DNA from: a virus | Strand: one strand, 5' to 3' | Virus record (IMG/VR): IMGVR_UViG_3300036852_000068 | Location: 1-54,848 of that record | Length of the DNA: 54,848 bases | In this document: positions 48,134 through 54,848 of the stretch, in pieces | Layout: the number at the start of each line of letters is the position of its first letter | Position numbering within the stretch: position 1 is the first letter of the stretch | Notes under the pieces: model-generated | Told to the model about the DNA's origin: nothing | What the model saw: only the letters and a program-made list of their open reading frames with translations | Database searches by the model: none | Made by a program: the position numbers and the translations under genes

Positions 48134-48400
48134 ATGGCAACATCAACCGCAACCGCGCCGGGAATAGTTCGGACCCGGCATATCAGTTTTGCGCTAGGTC
48201 TGTTGGAGCGAATGCCTGACAGCGACCTGCGAGAATGTTTCCCCGCAAACTCAACTGCTGAAGTCCGCGAGTATCTGAAGAAACTACGCACACAAGGACT
48301 GAAGTATTTCCCCTGCCGCTGCGAAGCCGTTGCCGACGATAGCTCATGCCTCGGCTGGGAAAAGGACAACGGCCCGCGTAAACCAAGTGGGAGCGCGTAA
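48134..48400 (+). CDS. Hypothetical early protein
   Basis: 88 residues, with GAGAGGACAAAG before the ATG. Contains HISFALGLLERMPDSDLREC and a Cys-containing C-terminus (YFPCRCEAVADDSSCLG). Followed by a repeat leader at 48391. No family. Confidence 0.6.
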   Translation: MATSTATAPGIVRTRHISFALGLLERMPDSDLRECFPANSTAEVREYLKKLRTQGLKYFPCRCEAVADDSSCLGWEKDNGPRKPSGSA

Positions 48401-48411
48401 AGGCGCAAGGA
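48391..48411 (+). repeat. 21-bp leader repeat, copy 1 (copy 2 at 48633-48653)
   Basis: The same 21 bases, starting GAGCGCGTAAAGGCGCAAGG, occur at 48391-48411 and 48633-48653, each just before a gene start and each followed by a purine-rich ribosome binding site. They overlap the ends of the upstream genes. Confidence 0.7.
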
Positions 48412-48420
48412 GAAGGAGAG

Positions 48421-48630
48421 ATGACGATTGATGAACACATAAATACGCTAGTCGAGCATAAGAATGACGAGAGCGGTCTGTTCAGGCTGTATGCACGCAC
48501 TGCACTGCTCGAAGTTGCCCGCGATCAGCGACACGCCTGCGTGGAGGCTTTGCACACAGTCGGACATGACGGGTTTCTAAACTACCACGAGACGCATCAG
48601 GCAGTGATGAACGCGGAGATTAAACGGTAA
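48421..48630 (+). CDS. Small hypothetical protein
   Basis: 69 residues, mostly helical (HINTLVEHKNDESGLFRLYA; ARDQRHACVEALHTVGHDG). Strong AGAAGGAGAG upstream. No family. Confidence 0.65.
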   Translation: MTIDEHINTLVEHKNDESGLFRLYARTALLEVARDQRHACVEALHTVGHDGFLNYHETHQAVMNAEIKR

Positions 48631-48661
48631 GTGAGCGCGTAAAGGCGCAAGGAAAGAAGAG

Positions 48662-48901
48662 ATGGAAAGACAGAGGTTTTGGTGCGGTGACGTTTCAGCC
48701 CCGATGGTGTTAGACAACAAGGGAAGGTGCTGCGGACGTAAGCCGCTGACGTACCGGCGTGAAGGCCACCGCTTCTGTGATCGGTGCCACCGCTCTTATG
48801 ACTTTCACGGAAACTGGCAGAAAGATAATTGGGCGTGGAAACGTCGCGCAGACGGTCAGTTTGTTTACTCGACGGGGCCGAACAGGATTGGGCAAGGGTA
48901 G
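48662..48901 (+). CDS. Zinc-ribbon early protein
   Basis: 79 residues, with CCGRKPLTY ... FCDRCHRSYDFHGNW zinc knuckles. The C-terminus is Trp-rich (NWQKDNWAWKRR). Preceded by the leader repeat copy 2. Function unknown. Confidence 0.65.
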   Translation: MERQRFWCGDVSAPMVLDNKGRCCGRKPLTYRREGHRFCDRCHRSYDFHGNWQKDNWAWKRRADGQFVYSTGPNRIGQG

Positions 48902-48921
48902 CGCGAACGGAGCCCGACTAG

Positions 48922-49027
48922 ATGAACAAACAAACTGAATCATGGAAGTGCGCGTTTTGCGGAGCCAAGAATTCAATCGGTTCGCTACATCTGCCGCGTC
49001 TGCGGAAAGTTCCGAGGTGAGAAATGA
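48922..49027 (+). pseudogene. Frameshifted zinc-ribbon gene
   Basis: The first frame reads MNKQTESWKCAFCGAK and ends early at 49018. From about 48968 the +1 frame reads RIQSVRYICRVCGKFRGEK and stops at 49025-49027, overlapping the next start as ATGA. Together they give a complete C-x2-C / C-x2-C ribbon. One extra A around 48967 separates them: a real mutation, an assembly error, or a +1 frameshift. Confidence 0.6.
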
Positions 49028-49416
49028 CAAAAGAACAAAGAGACGAAATCAACCGCTTGTATGCTGCGCTTCTGAACTTTCTATCATTTGGGTATGACTC
49101 CGAGTATCAGAAAGGCGAGAGCGCGATCCGACAGTTAGAAAAGCTGTGCAGCCTTGCGTTAAAGGGTCAACCGCGCGAGCCGAAGCCAATGATAAACCAA
49201 GAGGGGCAAATGAAAGATAGCACCCCAACTGAATCATTAAAGCCTGTTGCGCTGGAAATGTGCCGTCACCGCAAAATGTGGATCATCGCAGGTGGCTGTT
49301 GGTATTGGTGTTATGAGTGCGGCGCTGTTCGCCAGGCCCGGCACAACGAGGCGATTGGCCCGTGGATCAAGCCCGTCGGCAAGGGTGGCGAGAATCCGGC
49401 TGACGAACTAGTCTAG
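49024..49416 (+). CDS. Hypothetical early protein with Trp/Cys C-terminus
   Basis: 130 residues. A helical N-terminus (KEQRDEINRLYAALLNFL) and a C-terminal part with MCRHRKMWIIAGGCWYWCYEC, a possible zinc site. The two parts look like separate modules joined by a Pro/Gln linker. Confidence 0.6.
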   Translation: MTKEQRDEINRLYAALLNFLSFGYDSEYQKGESAIRQLEKLCSLALKGQPREPKPMINQEGQMKDSTPTESLKPVALEMCRHRKMWIIAGGCWYWCYECGAVRQARHNEAIGPWIKPVGKGGENPADELV

Positions 49417-49490
49417 GCAAAGGGAGCTATGGGTATCACTCCTCCACTGCTTTTGGTGTTAATACTGACTGAGGCTTGATCGGTAGAGCC

Positions 49491-49625
49491 ATGTTGAAGG
49501 GCGATGGTATCCCGCAATACTATGTTTGTGCCGCGTGTCAGCAGCCATGCTCGTTAGCAGTGCCCGTGCGCAGGGAATTGAATTACCCAATTAACGCTTA
49601 CGAATCGAAGCCTGCCGCTGGCTGA
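49491..49625 (+). CDS. Small CxxC protein
   Basis: 44 residues with YVCAACQQPCSLA. No strong ribosome binding site. Preceded at 49430 by a 16-codon hydrophobic frame with AGGGAG in front, which could be a leader peptide but cannot be supported further. Confidence 0.4.
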   Translation: MLKGDGIPQYYVCAACQQPCSLAVPVRRELNYPINAYESKPAAG

Positions 49626-49641
49626 GAGGGGAGAGAGGGGG

Positions 49642-49830
49642 ATGAGCGAAGCTGAGCGAATCAAGAAGTACGTTGACGCAGTTATCGACGTGCGAATGAT
49701 GCAATACAACGTAGACATGCGCGACTGTCCTGCGACGCGCAGATGGCTTGCTGAAGCGCGGGCGGCTCTCGAAATCGCAACGAAAGAATTTGAAGCCTCG
49801 CCAGTCAACCAAGAGAGGAGTGAATTGTGA
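49642..49830 (+). CDS. Small helical early protein
   Basis: 62 residues (AERIKKYVDAVIDVRMMQYN; RRWLAEARAALEIATKEFEA). GAGAGGGGAGAGAGGGGG upstream is a long purine ribosome binding site. Overlaps the next start. Confidence 0.6.
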   Translation: MSEAERIKKYVDAVIDVRMMQYNVDMRDCPATRRWLAEARAALEIATKEFEASPVNQERSEL

Positions 49831-50045
49831 AGGATGAAAAGGCAGTAGAAGCGAAGAAGCGGCGTCGTCATGTATGGATCGTGCAGATGAAAATAGGCGA
49901 CATGTGGTATCCGACCACGGGCGCAGCAATCACTCTGAAAGCGGCAACAAAAACCGTGCGCGAATGGCGCGAGCGGAATCCGAGCGATACGTTTCATGTT
50001 CATAAATTTTGGCCTGAATCAGGAAGGACATGGTATGGCTACTAA
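49827..50045 (+). CDS. Hypothetical early protein
   Basis: 72 residues from a GTG. It contains HVWIVQMKIGDMWYPTTGA and a helix (LKAATKTVREWRERNP), an alpha/beta arrangement common in small phage proteins. Overlaps the Trp/Cys peptide by 11 bases. Confidence 0.6.
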   Translation: MKDEKAVEAKKRRRHVWIVQMKIGDMWYPTTGAAITLKAATKTVREWRERNPSDTFHVHKFWPESGRTWYGY

Positions 50046-50148
50046 CCAACCACAGCGCGGATGTCGCTCATGGTGGTGCTGGTGGAAACACGGACACGAG
50101 TGTGACTGTTACTGCGTTCAATGCTGGAGGAAACACCATGAACGATAA
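50035..50148 (+). CDS. Tiny Trp/Cys/His-rich peptide
   Basis: 37 residues: RGCRSWWCWWKHGHECDCYC and CWRKHHER, with AGGAAGGACATGGT upstream. The composition would suit a metal-binding peptide. It overlaps the previous gene by 11 bases and the next by 11. Confidence 0.55.
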   Translation: MATNQPQRGCRSWWCWWKHGHECDCYCVQCWRKHHER

Positions 50149-50704
50149 GGCAGAACGGATTGAGCGGCATGAGTTCATCGCTGGAGCCGATCCCGCGTTT
50201 TGTGCAAGCGAAGCGGCGGGGTATTACTGCGGTCAGCCCCGCGACGCGCCAGTACACGCGCCTGCTGAGCCGCCGCGACCCAAAATATGGCACGACTCCC
50301 AGCCCATGTCACAATATCGCGTAACGGAAGGAGAACAACCAACGGTCGATTCTGGTTCATTTCAAGCAGCCGAGACACCCGCCCCGCCTCAGACGGACTC
50401 ACCCGCACCCGCGCACTCTGCAATGATCGCAGAAGTTGAATCGCTAAAGGATGCGGTTGTTGACGCGGCAGTAGGCTGGCACGAAAGCGGTCGTGAGGGT
50501 GACAATACATGGTTTGAAAAAGGCGAAGTTCTGGCACACGCGGTTGAAAAGTTACTGGCAAGACGTGCTGAGCCTTTTAGTCGAATACCAACGGACAACA
50601 TTGACACGATATCTAGTTACTGTGAAGTAGATGATTGCGGCCATTGTTCCACGCCTCAGTGCGCTTGCTATTGCCATGAAATTGAGAATGGAGACCCAAA
50701 ATGA
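50138..50704 (+). CDS. Modular early protein with PAPPQTDS linker
   Basis: 188 residues from the ATG at 50138, with TGGAGG upstream. An N-terminal Cys-poor part, a Pro-rich linker (TPAPPQTDSPAPAHS), a helical middle (EVESLKDAVVDAAVGWHE) and a C-terminal Cys cluster (CGHCSTPQCACYCHE). Function unknown. The linker recurs in the next gene. Confidence 0.6.
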   Translation: MNDKAERIERHEFIAGADPAFCASEAAGYYCGQPRDAPVHAPAEPPRPKIWHDSQPMSQYRVTEGEQPTVDSGSFQAAETPAPPQTDSPAPAHSAMIAEVESLKDAVVDAAVGWHESGREGDNTWFEKGEVLAHAVEKLLARRAEPFSRIPTDNIDTISSYCEVDDCGHCSTPQCACYCHEIENGDPK

Positions 50705-51285
50705 GCACGAAGCAGACGCGGCACGCTTTCATACCTTTCGTTTGCGACAACTGCAACACGTCAGACGTGCTCGAAACGTGGAAACGAATGACGCATCTCG
50801 CGCAGCAAAACAAATATGACTTAGCGGCCAAAATTATCAAGTTAGAATCGGACTTAATGCGATACGTAGCAGTTGAACAATCAGCCGCCGCACCCGCACC
50901 GCCTCAGACGGATTCACGAACTAAGGCGTTCGCTAAGTTCCGAAACAGTGTGGGTTTCCAATTTGGATTCTTTCGGTTTTCAGGACTGTCAGAAGAGAAG
51001 GCCATCGACCATATTTGCAACGCAGCACAAAGACTCGTTAACGAACTGACCGCACCCGCACCGCTTACTATTGAGCAGGCTTTAGTGGAGTTGAGAGAGA
51101 TGTTTCCTGACTGTTGGATTCGCATTGATCGGTCGCTTCGATACCAGCCGGAAGTGAATGCAGAACCGTACTCCTTGGTTACTATTTCGATAGACAAATT
51201 CGTGGATGACTTTGAATGCGCAACCCTCGACCTCGCCATGAATCAAGTTAGGCAGCGGGTAAAGGAGAAACAGAACGATGGGTAA
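50701..51285 (+). CDS. Modular early protein with zinc knuckle and PAPPQTDS linker
   Basis: 194 residues, ATGA overlap with the previous gene. N-terminal knuckle (VCDNCNTSDVLETW), a coiled region, the linker APAPPQTDSRTK, and a C-terminal alpha/beta part (SGLSEEKAIDHICNAA; MFPDCWIRIDRSLRY). Probably assembled from shared parts. Confidence 0.6.
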   Translation: MSTKQTRHAFIPFVCDNCNTSDVLETWKRMTHLAQQNKYDLAAKIIKLESDLMRYVAVEQSAAAPAPPQTDSRTKAFAKFRNSVGFQFGFFRFSGLSEEKAIDHICNAAQRLVNELTAPAPLTIEQALVELREMFPDCWIRIDRSLRYQPEVNAEPYSLVTISIDKFVDDFECATLDLAMNQVRQRVKEKQNDG

Positions 51286-51412
51286 TGCTGTGTGTGGTCG
51301 CCGATACCGAATCTGGCTTGGAGAGAAATGGAGTGGTACGCGCCACTGTACGAAGCGCCGTGGTCATAAAAGTAAATGCGGCAAACATAAGGAGAAAGCC
51401 AATGGCAACTAA
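51278..51412 (+). CDS. Small basic Cys/His peptide
   Basis: 44 residues with RRYRIWLGEKWSGTRHCTK and HKSKCGKHKEK, basic, possible zinc ligands. AAAGGAGAAAC upstream. Overlaps both neighbours. Confidence 0.5.
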   Translation: MGNAVCGRRYRIWLGEKWSGTRHCTKRRGHKSKCGKHKEKANGN

Positions 51413-51890
51413 CTCACCCGTACCACCATATGACACGCACTCTACTGATTCAGGACGCATCTACGCCGACGATGATGCTATGGCCGAAAGGGAACTGGCG
51501 CGAATCAGGGCACGTAAGAACTCACCCGCACCAGAGCGAATCTGGCTGCAACGAGGGCAAGCGAAAGACCCCGATGAGTGTACCTTGTCTCACGTAAGCA
51601 CCGACGGCAACGGCGAGGTTGAATATGTTCGCGCCGATCTCGCTGCTACTCCCGCTGGCGAGGTTGTGACTTGCATGGAGGATGTTCGACGCCTTGAGTT
51701 GCGACGCGACGCGCTATGTGAGAAGGCGTCAATACTTGATTGTATTAACCAAGAGCTGCGAGAAAACGAGGCAGGATTTCAAGCGACGACAGACGATGAC
51801 CCGCGAGCAGCAATCCGCTTGTTAGTCGATGCTGTCCGCACAAAAGAACGCCGTCAGGTTGCTGTCTCAGCCCTTCAGGTGGCTAAGTGA
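51402..51890 (+). CDS. Hypothetical early protein
   Basis: 162 residues from the ATG at 51402, with AAGGAGAAAG upstream. Pro-rich linkers (TNSPVPPYDTHS, ARKNSPAPERIW) join a strand-rich module (DPDECTLSHVSTDGNGEVEY) and a C-terminal coiled coil (MEDVRRLELRRDALCEKASI). No family. Confidence 0.6.
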   Translation: MATNSPVPPYDTHSTDSGRIYADDDAMAERELARIRARKNSPAPERIWLQRGQAKDPDECTLSHVSTDGNGEVEYVRADLAATPAGEVVTCMEDVRRLELRRDALCEKASILDCINQELRENEAGFQATTDDDPRAAIRLLVDAVRTKERRQVAVSALQVAK

Positions 51891-51937
51891 ACGAATCATC
51901 ACCGCGCTGGAAGGACTGAAGAAAGAATAATTTAGAA

Positions 51938-52138
51938 ATGAGAATTATCTTATTGTTAATCGCTTGCTTATTAATGGGGGGTTGTTACTACGACGACTCT
52001 CCTGTTTTAAGTCAAAATCCAATAGGAACAGGCCGGATGCGTGTTCATGTCCCAAGACCCGTTCCGAAACCTATTCCAACTCCACGCGCACCCTTTCGAT
52101 GCTTCAAGCAACCCAATGGGCGTCTAATTTGCGAATAA
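51938..52138 (+). CDS. Small lipoprotein (RCFKQP family, copy 2)
   Basis: 66 residues. Signal peptide with a lipobox (LLLIACLLMGGC), then a Pro/Arg linker (PRPVPKPIPTPRAPF) and the tail RCFKQPNGRLICE. The tail matches that of the secreted protein at 13209-13388. Membrane-anchored in the periplasm or on the surface; could be an exclusion or host-interaction protein. Confidence 0.7.
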   Translation: MRIILLLIACLLMGGCYYDDSPVLSQNPIGTGRMRVHVPRPVPKPIPTPRAPFRCFKQPNGRLICE

Positions 52139-52155
52139 AGGGAGAATTCGAAAAG

Positions 52156-52413
52156 ATGATTAACTACGAACCATATAGCCCGCAGACTTGTCAGTTCCAT
52201 TGTACTGGTAGCGCTTTACCGGTTGACGGCGAAAAGGACGCTGTTGACGGTCTGCGATTATTATACGCTACTGAATGGCGACCTTGTTTCGCCTGCATCG
52301 TCGGCTTCAACCCCGACCTTACCTGCAAGCCGTGGGACGTGGAGAGAGCAGTGCCGCTGATGTCAGTTCTGGTGGGCCAAATCGGTCAACATGACACTTC
52401 CAATTTGTTTTGA
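52156..52413 (+). CDS. Small Cys-containing early protein
   Basis: 85 residues from the ATG at 52156, with AGGGAG upstream. Contains PYSPQTCQFHCTGSALP, WRPCFACIVGFNPDLTC. Five or more Cys suggest a metal site. Function unknown. Confidence 0.6.
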   Translation: MINYEPYSPQTCQFHCTGSALPVDGEKDAVDGLRLLYATEWRPCFACIVGFNPDLTCKPWDVERAVPLMSVLVGQIGQHDTSNLF

Positions 52414-52437
52414 GTAGGTGTAGATTGCGCAGACGCT

Positions 52438-52737
52438 ATGGAACCAGACACTGTACAACCAACCACCCCACGCGTCAGCGAAGGCGGCATATTCCTTTGT
52501 CGCCGCTGCGGGAAAGATGTTGAAGGTTACGATCTCTGTGTCCCTATATGTACCGACGCCAAGCACGTAGCCTTACGCGGCTCACTGAGGTTGCTCTACA
52601 CCAGTGGGACGGGTGAGGCGAGTTGTCAGCAGCAATGCGCATGCGGTGGTTTGCATCCGTGCTTTCTACGACTTGATCATAGCTTAGTAATCGACCATCG
52701 GTTTACATCGGAATGTTTGAATGGAAAGCCCAAGTAA
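52438..52737 (+). CDS. Zinc-ribbon early protein
   Basis: 99 residues: FLCRRCGKDVEGYDLCVPIC, then CQQQCACGGLHPCF and a C-terminal DHRFTSEC. Two clear zinc ribbons. Overlaps the nuclease start by 17 bases. Confidence 0.65.
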   Translation: MEPDTVQPTTPRVSEGGIFLCRRCGKDVEGYDLCVPICTDAKHVALRGSLRLLYTSGTGEASCQQQCACGGLHPCFLRLDHSLVIDHRFTSECLNGKPK

Positions 52738-53845
52738 ACAAATGAGCCAATGCGTCTTACATCCTGACGAGGTTGCTACTTCTGATGCTCAAGGCATTCC
52801 AGTTTGCTCTGGCTGCTGGCATCAATACAACGATGAACGCCGCATGTCCGATGGGCAATCCCAACGTAGACCATTTCTAGAACGATTGATCAAGGTGAAT
52901 GCTGAGCGCACAACTAAGCGGCAAAGTTATTCAAATAGTCAGCTTCAGTCGATGAAAAACTGTCCTTTACAATTCCATTTCTACTGGGACTTGGCATTGC
53001 GACGCATAGACGATGAGGGATCGGATCATCATCTTCGTTATGGAAGCGCCTTTCATCAGGGGTTAGCTGTTCTATACCAAGGCGGTTCTTTGAATGAATC
53101 CCAGTGGGCGTTTCGTAATGCTTACCCAACCCAACTAGACCTAAACGACAAAGCTAAGACTCAGGAACACGGTGTCATCGCTCTGGCTGCCTATGCCCGC
53201 CGCTGGGCCGAGGAAGATCGTAAATGGAAAGTCATCGTAGTTGAAACCCGCTCCGACGATCCGTGGTCAGTAAAGCCGGATTTGATTATTGAGAACCTTG
53301 ATCATGGTGGCGTCTATCTAGTTGATCACAAGACGACGGGGAAGTATTTGAATTATGACTATTGGGCGCAATTTGAACCTAATTCACAAATAACCCACTA
53401 CCTTGATTATGCTCAATCAAAGTACGGTGAAATCGAAGGCTTCATTATCAATGCGATTGGTTTCCGCTTTCGTGAGCGAGCCTACAAAGGCGAACCGGCT
53501 GGCTTCTGGTCGAACTTTGAACGACAAACATTTAACCGTCGCCCTGAGCAACTAGAGCACGAACGGCGCAATCGCGCATGGTGGATCGAAACTATTGAAT
53601 CATGCCGTCGTAACGGCTTCTGGCCTACAAATACGTCATCCTGCAAGTTCTGCCAATACAAAGCTATCTGTGCGCCGGGGTGGTCATGGGAAAACGACCG
53701 CGAGTTGATTGAGATTCAATACCGACAAGTATGCGACGCGCTACTCACTTACGATGAGCGATGCGTATTAGACCGAAACCACGAAGGCGAGCATGCGCCC
53801 GTCCTTCCAATCGAGCAGCTAATGGAGATTTCCGTAGAATGCTAA
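52721..53845 (+). CDS. PD-(D/E)XK nuclease, Cas4/RecB-like
   Basis: 374 residues (start at 52721 or 52742). A Cys-containing N-terminal segment (QCVLHPDE, CSGCWHQY) precedes the nuclease fold: C81 near QSMKNCPLQFHFY, H112 in GSAFHQGLA, D187 in KPDLII, and D202/K204 in LVDHKTTGK, followed by a C-terminal cluster CKFCQYKAIC that may hold an iron-sulfur centre as in Cas4. It would resect DNA ends for recombination by the downstream ATPase. Confidence 0.85.
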   Translation: MESPSKQMSQCVLHPDEVATSDAQGIPVCSGCWHQYNDERRMSDGQSQRRPFLERLIKVNAERTTKRQSYSNSQLQSMKNCPLQFHFYWDLALRRIDDEGSDHHLRYGSAFHQGLAVLYQGGSLNESQWAFRNAYPTQLDLNDKAKTQEHGVIALAAYARRWAEEDRKWKVIVVETRSDDPWSVKPDLIIENLDHGGVYLVDHKTTGKYLNYDYWAQFEPNSQITHYLDYAQSKYGEIEGFIINAIGFRFRERAYKGEPAGFWSNFERQTFNRRPEQLEHERRNRAWWIETIESCRRNGFWPTNTSSCKFCQYKAICAPGWSWENDRELIEIQYRQVCDALLTYDERCVLDRNHEGEHAPVLPIEQLMEISVEC

Positions 53846-53855
53846 AGGAGAGCAA

Positions 53856-54734
53856 ATGCCAAATCAAGAAGAATTCTTGCAACGCAGACCCGCGTTTACC
53901 GTGATGATTAACTCTTACTTCGGTGGAGGTAAGACGTTACAAGCCCACTCATTTCCAAAGTGCTACACGATTTCCTGCGACCCAGCCGGACTCGAAACCT
54001 TGCGCCAGCCTAAGAGCAAGCGGTTTCTCGACAATCTTATTTGGTATGAGGAATTGCATAACGAGAGCGAGTTGGAATTAAAGAAACTGTTTGCTGAGAA
54101 CGCCAAGGCTGATGATCGCTATTCAATCTACGGCTGCCTTGCTCATTGCAAGGAGATGGCCACGAAGGGCGAAGTCGAGACGTTGGTAGTTGATGGTGCT
54201 AATTACTTCGTTGATATGAAGTGGCAGCAGATCAATGAATTCGAGGAAGTCAAATCCGCCCACTCAGGCAATCGGGACTCGCAAGCGATGTATCGGAACC
54301 TTGGCCTCTATCTACAACGGTTCTTTGCTTCTGACTTACTCACAATGGCAACCCGAAACCGTCTTAATGTAGTTTGCACGTTTCACTTAAAACGCGAGTC
54401 CGAGGAAGCAGTCCAAGGAAGTGGCGCAATGAAGAATCGCGCTCGTAAGGTGGCGTTGAATTCCGACATTGCCCCACTCATTGAAGGTGGCTTTCGCGCT
54501 AAAGCAGAGGGACTGTTCGGCGCATCGATCTATTTGGATAAGCGGCTGAAGGATGGCAAGCCATACTATGAAGCCATCTGTGACATCGCTCCCGGCCTTG
54601 GAACAATGGTTTTAGCGAAGAATCGCTACGGCTTAAGTCCGAAGGTTGATTTAACTGACCGTTCTTTATACGACGCATTGATTCAATCGATCAATGGTAA
54701 TACGCAACAGGCTAAGCCAAAGATGGCGAGCTAA
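53856..54734 (+). CDS. Sak4-like RecA-fold recombinase ATPase
   Basis: 292 residues. Walker A is NSYFGGGKT at about 19-27; Walker B near 110 (VETLVVDGAN); a RecA-core sequence (GLYLQRFFASDLL; VVCTFHLKRESEE). Sak4-type proteins anneal or exchange single strands and work with an SSB. The nuclease upstream and the SSB-like gene downstream complete the recombination set. Confidence 0.75.
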   Translation: MPNQEEFLQRRPAFTVMINSYFGGGKTLQAHSFPKCYTISCDPAGLETLRQPKSKRFLDNLIWYEELHNESELELKKLFAENAKADDRYSIYGCLAHCKEMATKGEVETLVVDGANYFVDMKWQQINEFEEVKSAHSGNRDSQAMYRNLGLYLQRFFASDLLTMATRNRLNVVCTFHLKRESEEAVQGSGAMKNRARKVALNSDIAPLIEGGFRAKAEGLFGASIYLDKRLKDGKPYYEAICDIAPGLGTMVLAKNRYGLSPKVDLTDRSLYDALIQSINGNTQQAKPKMAS

Positions 54735-54764
54735 ACTTTCAACAACTAACTAAGGAGAAAAACC

Positions 54765-54848
54765 ATGTCAGATGTACCGTTTGATGTAACAGAAGAAATC
54801 GAGGTCGGCGATTTGTCCGATCAGTCTGGTGGCGTACTTGACCCCGCG
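54765..54848 (+). CDS. ssDNA-binding-like protein, 5' part (continues at base 1)
   Basis: 28 codons starting MSDVPFDVTEEIEVGDLSDQ, with TAAGGAG 7 bases upstream. The frame leaves the window in register with the frame open at base 1 (GACCCCGCG shared). Acidic N-terminus. Function inferred from the module. Confidence 0.65.
   Translation, partial: MSDVPFDVTEEIEVGDLSDQSGGVLDPA

Noticed and set aside
48010-48219. Plus-strand frame between two early genes
   Set aside because: Most of it overlaps the well supported gene 48134-48400 in another frame; its own start has no good ribosome binding site.
1-54848. tRNA genes, CRISPR arrays, insertion sequences, integrase with attachment sites
   Set aside because: Read for these on both strands; no cloverleaf-like sequence, no regularly spaced repeats, no transposase or integrase motifs were found.

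Overview
The window reads as the genome of one tailed double-stranded DNA phage with siphovirus organisation, about 54.8 kb, probably complete and circular in the assembly. The main evidence is that one gene runs off the right end and continues in frame at the left end (54765-54848 joined to 1-459), and that both ends carry the same 9-bp sequence. A 956-residue tape measure, a frameshifted tail chaperone pair, a gpE-like capsid protein and a TerS/TerL pair support the siphovirus assignment. The host cannot be named from the sequence. Genes use the standard code and sigma70-type promoters. No integrase, partition system, DNA polymerase, tRNA or CRISPR array was seen.

Layout. (1) 1-8000, plus strand: ssDNA-binding-like protein, RusA-type resolvase, a 630-bp stretch with no clear gene but a folded element, small proteins, a DnaN-like sliding clamp, an intact DNA methyltransferase, and a second methyltransferase broken into three segments by three HNH endonuclease genes, then a DUF4406-like protein. 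(2) 8027-37098, minus strand: the late operon, read right to left as TerS, TerL, small zinc proteins, portal, a membrane protein, a metallopeptidase-like protein, scaffold, decoration, major capsid, connector and joining proteins, major tail protein, chaperone pair, tape measure, tail tip, fibre-like protein, coiled-coil/membrane proteins, endolysin, holin and spanin-like proteins. A fourth HNH gene sits antisense inside the tail region, and two hairpin terminators follow the head entry genes and the major tail gene. (3) 37216-43304, plus strand: about 22 small early genes, many of them zinc ribbons, with repeated start/stop overlaps. (4) 43534-45332: a ribbon-helix-helix regulator, a truncated GIY-YIG-like gene, then on the minus strand an SF3 helicase and an HTH repressor facing a divergent promoter/operator region. 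(5) 45481-54848, plus strand: about 24 more small early genes, ending in a recombination module (Cas4/RecB-like nuclease, Sak4-like ATPase, SSB-like protein) that continues into RusA at the start of the window.

The genes fit a phage that borrows the host replisome through its own clamp and SF3 helicase, recombines through a nuclease/ATPase/SSB/RusA set, methylates DNA, and is controlled by a repressor switch. Points of special interest are the methyltransferase locus hosting three HNH genes, one nested inside a frame that stays open across a 672-bp in-frame insertion; a recurrent leaderless promoter design; a two-member family of tiny secreted proteins with a shared Cys motif; and a palindromic operator that exactly fills a promoter spacer.
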